Shown here: in pieces, positions 62,241-64,000 of the stretch
Layout: every line of letters starts with the position of its first letter
How positions within the stretch are numbered: the first letter of the stretch is position 1
Assembly (NCBI GenBank): GCA_019638185.1
Contig: JAHBUH010000006.1
Location: 148,563 to 212,562 of the forward strand
Source: Leadbetterella sp.
Lineage (GTDB): Bacteria > Bacteroidota > Bacteroidia > Cytophagales > Spirosomataceae
Direction: 5' to 3'
Length of the DNA stretch: 64,000 bases
Program-made: the position numbers and the translations under genes
The notes under the pieces: model-generated
Told to the model about the DNA's origin: nothing
What the model saw: only the letters and a program-made list of their open reading frames with translations
Databases searched by the model: none

Positions 62241-64000
62241 ATGAACTTTAAACATTTTTATAACGCAGCTGACGATCGCCTGAAAGAGTCAATAATTTCC
62301 CTTTGGGCTACTGGGGACGCAGAGATGCAAAAATACTTCACATGGCTTCTTGAAAAAGAAGGATTATTAGCTGAACCTGTATTTCAAACGGCATTCCCCT
62401 GGGAGCCGTCTGCACTGTCATTCGGGGAAGCCTCACAAATCTTTGACGTGCCTTTCGTAAATGCGCTCGATGCGGTTGAAGATGGGGACTATCGTTTCCC
62501 AAAGAGTCGTCTTCCTTATAAACATCAGATTGAAAGCTGGGACATGTTAATTAATAAAGGAAAATCGATAGCGGTAACAACGGGAACGGGATCCGGAAAA
62601 ACTGAATGTTTCATGTTGCCTGTGTTATATGATATCTATCGTAATAGCCGCAATAAGACGGGCGTGAACGCACTTTTTCTTTATCCATTGAATGCCCTTA
62701 TTGGGAGTCAAAGGAAAAGGATGGACACCTGGTGCAGGGCTCTCAACGGCATTCAATATGCGATTTACAATGGTCAAACATTGGAAACTGCGCCAGCTGC
62801 CAAAATAGCCGAGAGTCTTCCCGAATTGATTTCCAGAAAGCAAATTAGACAAACGCCGCCGCAGGTTCTTTTTACAAATCCTTCTATGTTGGAATACATG
62901 TTGGTAAGGAATAAGGATGTCGAATTACTTAACAATTCTAAAGGGTCACTGCGCTGGATATTGCTGGATGAGGCACATACTTTAACGGGTTCTTCGGCAG
63001 CGGAGATGGCCTTATTAATTCGACGTGTTGTTGATGCCTTTGAAGTGGATATAAAGCAACTACGATTTGCTATAACTTCTGCAACTGTTGGTTCAGACGA
63101 AGACACTGAAGTTGCGTTGAAAAAGTTTATGTCGAACCTTTGCGGGATTGAAGAACATCAAATTGTTGTCATTAAAGGTTCGCGCGTGACAACGCAGGAG
63201 CTACCGAAAGCTGAATTTACCATTCAAAAAACTGCATTAAAAGACCATCGGACTCCCGCGTTATTTAAGGAAGTTCAAACGTTGCGGCAAGAGCTTCTAT
63301 CGCAATCGCTGTCACTGTCCACGATCACGCAAAAATTAGGCTCCGGGGATGTAAATCACGGCCTTACATTGGTTGATCAATTGAGCGCACACGAACAAGA
63401 CGGAAAATCAATATTGCCCGTTAGGGGACATTTCTTTGCCAGGGGAATTGGAGGTGTATTTGTTTGTACAGACCCGCACTGCAGACAACATCTGAAGATT
63501 AAACCCGCGTCCGCGATTGGGACGATGACCACTATTGCAGGCAGCGTTTGCACCTGTGGCGCGCCACTATTGGAATTGGTGGCCTGCCGTTCTTGCGGCA
63601 ATCAATTTCTGGAGTCGGAGCTGAAAGTAGATTTTAATGGTGATGAAACGTTGCAGTTGGTTTCAGCGGTTAGTCAAGATCCATTCGCAGTAGAAAGACA
63701 GGACGACGACGATGATGACTTGCCGCCAACTGCGGCAATTAATAAATTTTATTTTACGAGACATATTGCTGACACACGCTATTACAGTCCGGGTACACCA
63801 TTTTCGATTAGTAAAAGTGGAGAAAAAATTGGTGGTAATGATTTCTATGAAGTTGGGGACGGAACTTGTTGCCCTCATTGTGGCGAACCTGCGGGGGAAC
63901 CATTGCATTTTAGGATTTCTTCGTCTTTTATTAATAGAGTATTGGCCGATATTATTTTGGAGGAAACGCCAATTTCCGAACACCAAACACAGCAAACACT
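62241..64000 (+). CDS. DEAH-box helicase, DruE-like, N-terminal part
   Basis: The first 586 codons of a large helicase that runs off the window. A Q-motif-like YKHQIESWDMLI precedes Walker A (GTGSGKT, residues 115-121, Lys120), the DEAH box is Asp243-His246 and SAT (motif III) follows near 272. A cysteine-rich zinc-binding part lies at about 409-452 (Cys409, 414, 437, 439, 449, 452), with a further Cys543-Cys544-Cys547 set. This layout is that of superfamily-2 helicases with a DUF1998-type zinc region, as in DruE. The ATG at 62241 is 8 bp after the previous stop. The missing part (probably over 1000 aa) would include the second RecA domain and DUF1998. Confidence 0.75.
   Translation, partial: MNFKHFYNAADDRLKESIISLWATGDAEMQKYFTWLLEKEGLLAEPVFQTAFPWEPSALSFGEASQIFDVPFVNALDAVEDGDYRFPKSRLPYKHQIESWDMLINKGKSIAVTTGTGSGKTECFMLPVLYDIYRNSRNKTGVNALFLYPLNALIGSQRKRMDTWCRALNGIQYAIYNGQTLETAPAAKIAESLPELISRKQIRQTPPQVLFTNPSMLEYMLVRNKDVELLNNSKGSLRWILLDEAHTLTGSSAAEMALLIRRVVDAFEVDIKQLRFAITSATVGSDEDTEVALKKFMSNLCGIEEHQIVVIKGSRVTTQELPKAEFTIQKTALKDHRTPALFKEVQTLRQELLSQSLSLSTITQKLGSGDVNHGLTLVDQLSAHEQDGKSILPVRGHFFARGIGGVFVCTDPHCRQHLKIKPASAIGTMTTIAGSVCTCGAPLLELVACRSCGNQFLESELKVDFNGDETLQLVSAVSQDPFAVERQDDDDDDLPPTAAINKFYFTRHIADTRYYSPGTPFSISKSGEKIGGNDFYEVGDGTCCPHCGEPAGEPLHFRISSSFINRVLADIILEETPISEHQTQQT

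Overview
The window is a chromosomal segment of a Bacteroidota bacterium, most likely of the Chitinophaga/Sphingobacteria-type lineages. The evidence is a SusC/SusD pair with a divergent hybrid two-component regulator, a DUF6427 membrane protein, DUF5916 and DUF3825 proteins, S9 and M1 peptidases, AT-rich spacers with few Shine-Dalgarno sequences, and short dispersed palindromes. The first ~43 kb is compositionally uniform and moderately GC-rich. GC falls at about 43.7-46.4 kb, partly recovers to 51 kb, and is clearly low from ~53.5 kb to the end.

Layout. (i) 1-12.2 kb: tail of a YeiH-type transporter, then a small polysaccharide-utilisation locus (SusC, SusD, GH88 unsaturated glucuronyl hydrolase, DUF2264) read leftward from a divergent HTCS regulator; it probably handles a uronic-acid-containing glycan. 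(ii) 12.2-34 kb: housekeeping and core genes (DUF6427, rbfA, FtsX-like permease, M1 peptidase, radical SAM/SPASM protein, recQ, kdsD, nadB, PspC-like protein, a solitary nuoD, cysE, methyltransferase, gltX, DUF3825, S9 peptidase). (iii) 34.6-38.4 kb: two small HTH regulators, a 57-codon gene, an unusual long sigma factor overlapping a nuclease-dead Cas12f/TnpB homologue, and a structured 574-bp non-coding region with a 10-nt anti-repeat and a three-copy repeat. This is the most interesting locus: it looks like an RNA-guided transcription-activation module (dead Cas12f plus dedicated sigma factor plus guide RNA). (iv) 38.4-44.4 kb: a phosphodiesterase, a cold-shock-domain protein and a DUF5916 protein, with four decayed genes (DUF72, FAD oxidoreductase, HAD phosphatase, VOC/glyoxalase). 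(v) 44.5-52 kb: an MFS/DeoR pair, then a PQQ-dehydrogenase/cupin/hydrolase/carboxymuconolactone-decarboxylase cluster divergent from an AraC regulator. (vi) 52-64 kb: an AT-rich accessory island with an IS4-type element next to a leucine-rich-repeat fragment, an SDR/Rrf2 pair sharing matching operators, a broken tyrS fragment, a siderophore-interacting protein and AraC regulator, an attC-like palindrome beside a DinB gene, a serine-recombinase remnant, and finally a two-gene module (1014-aa protein plus DEAH helicase running off the end) that resembles Druantia type III anti-phage defence.

No rRNA or tRNA gene and no conventional CRISPR array were found. Family assignments come from reading motifs by eye; none was checked against a database.
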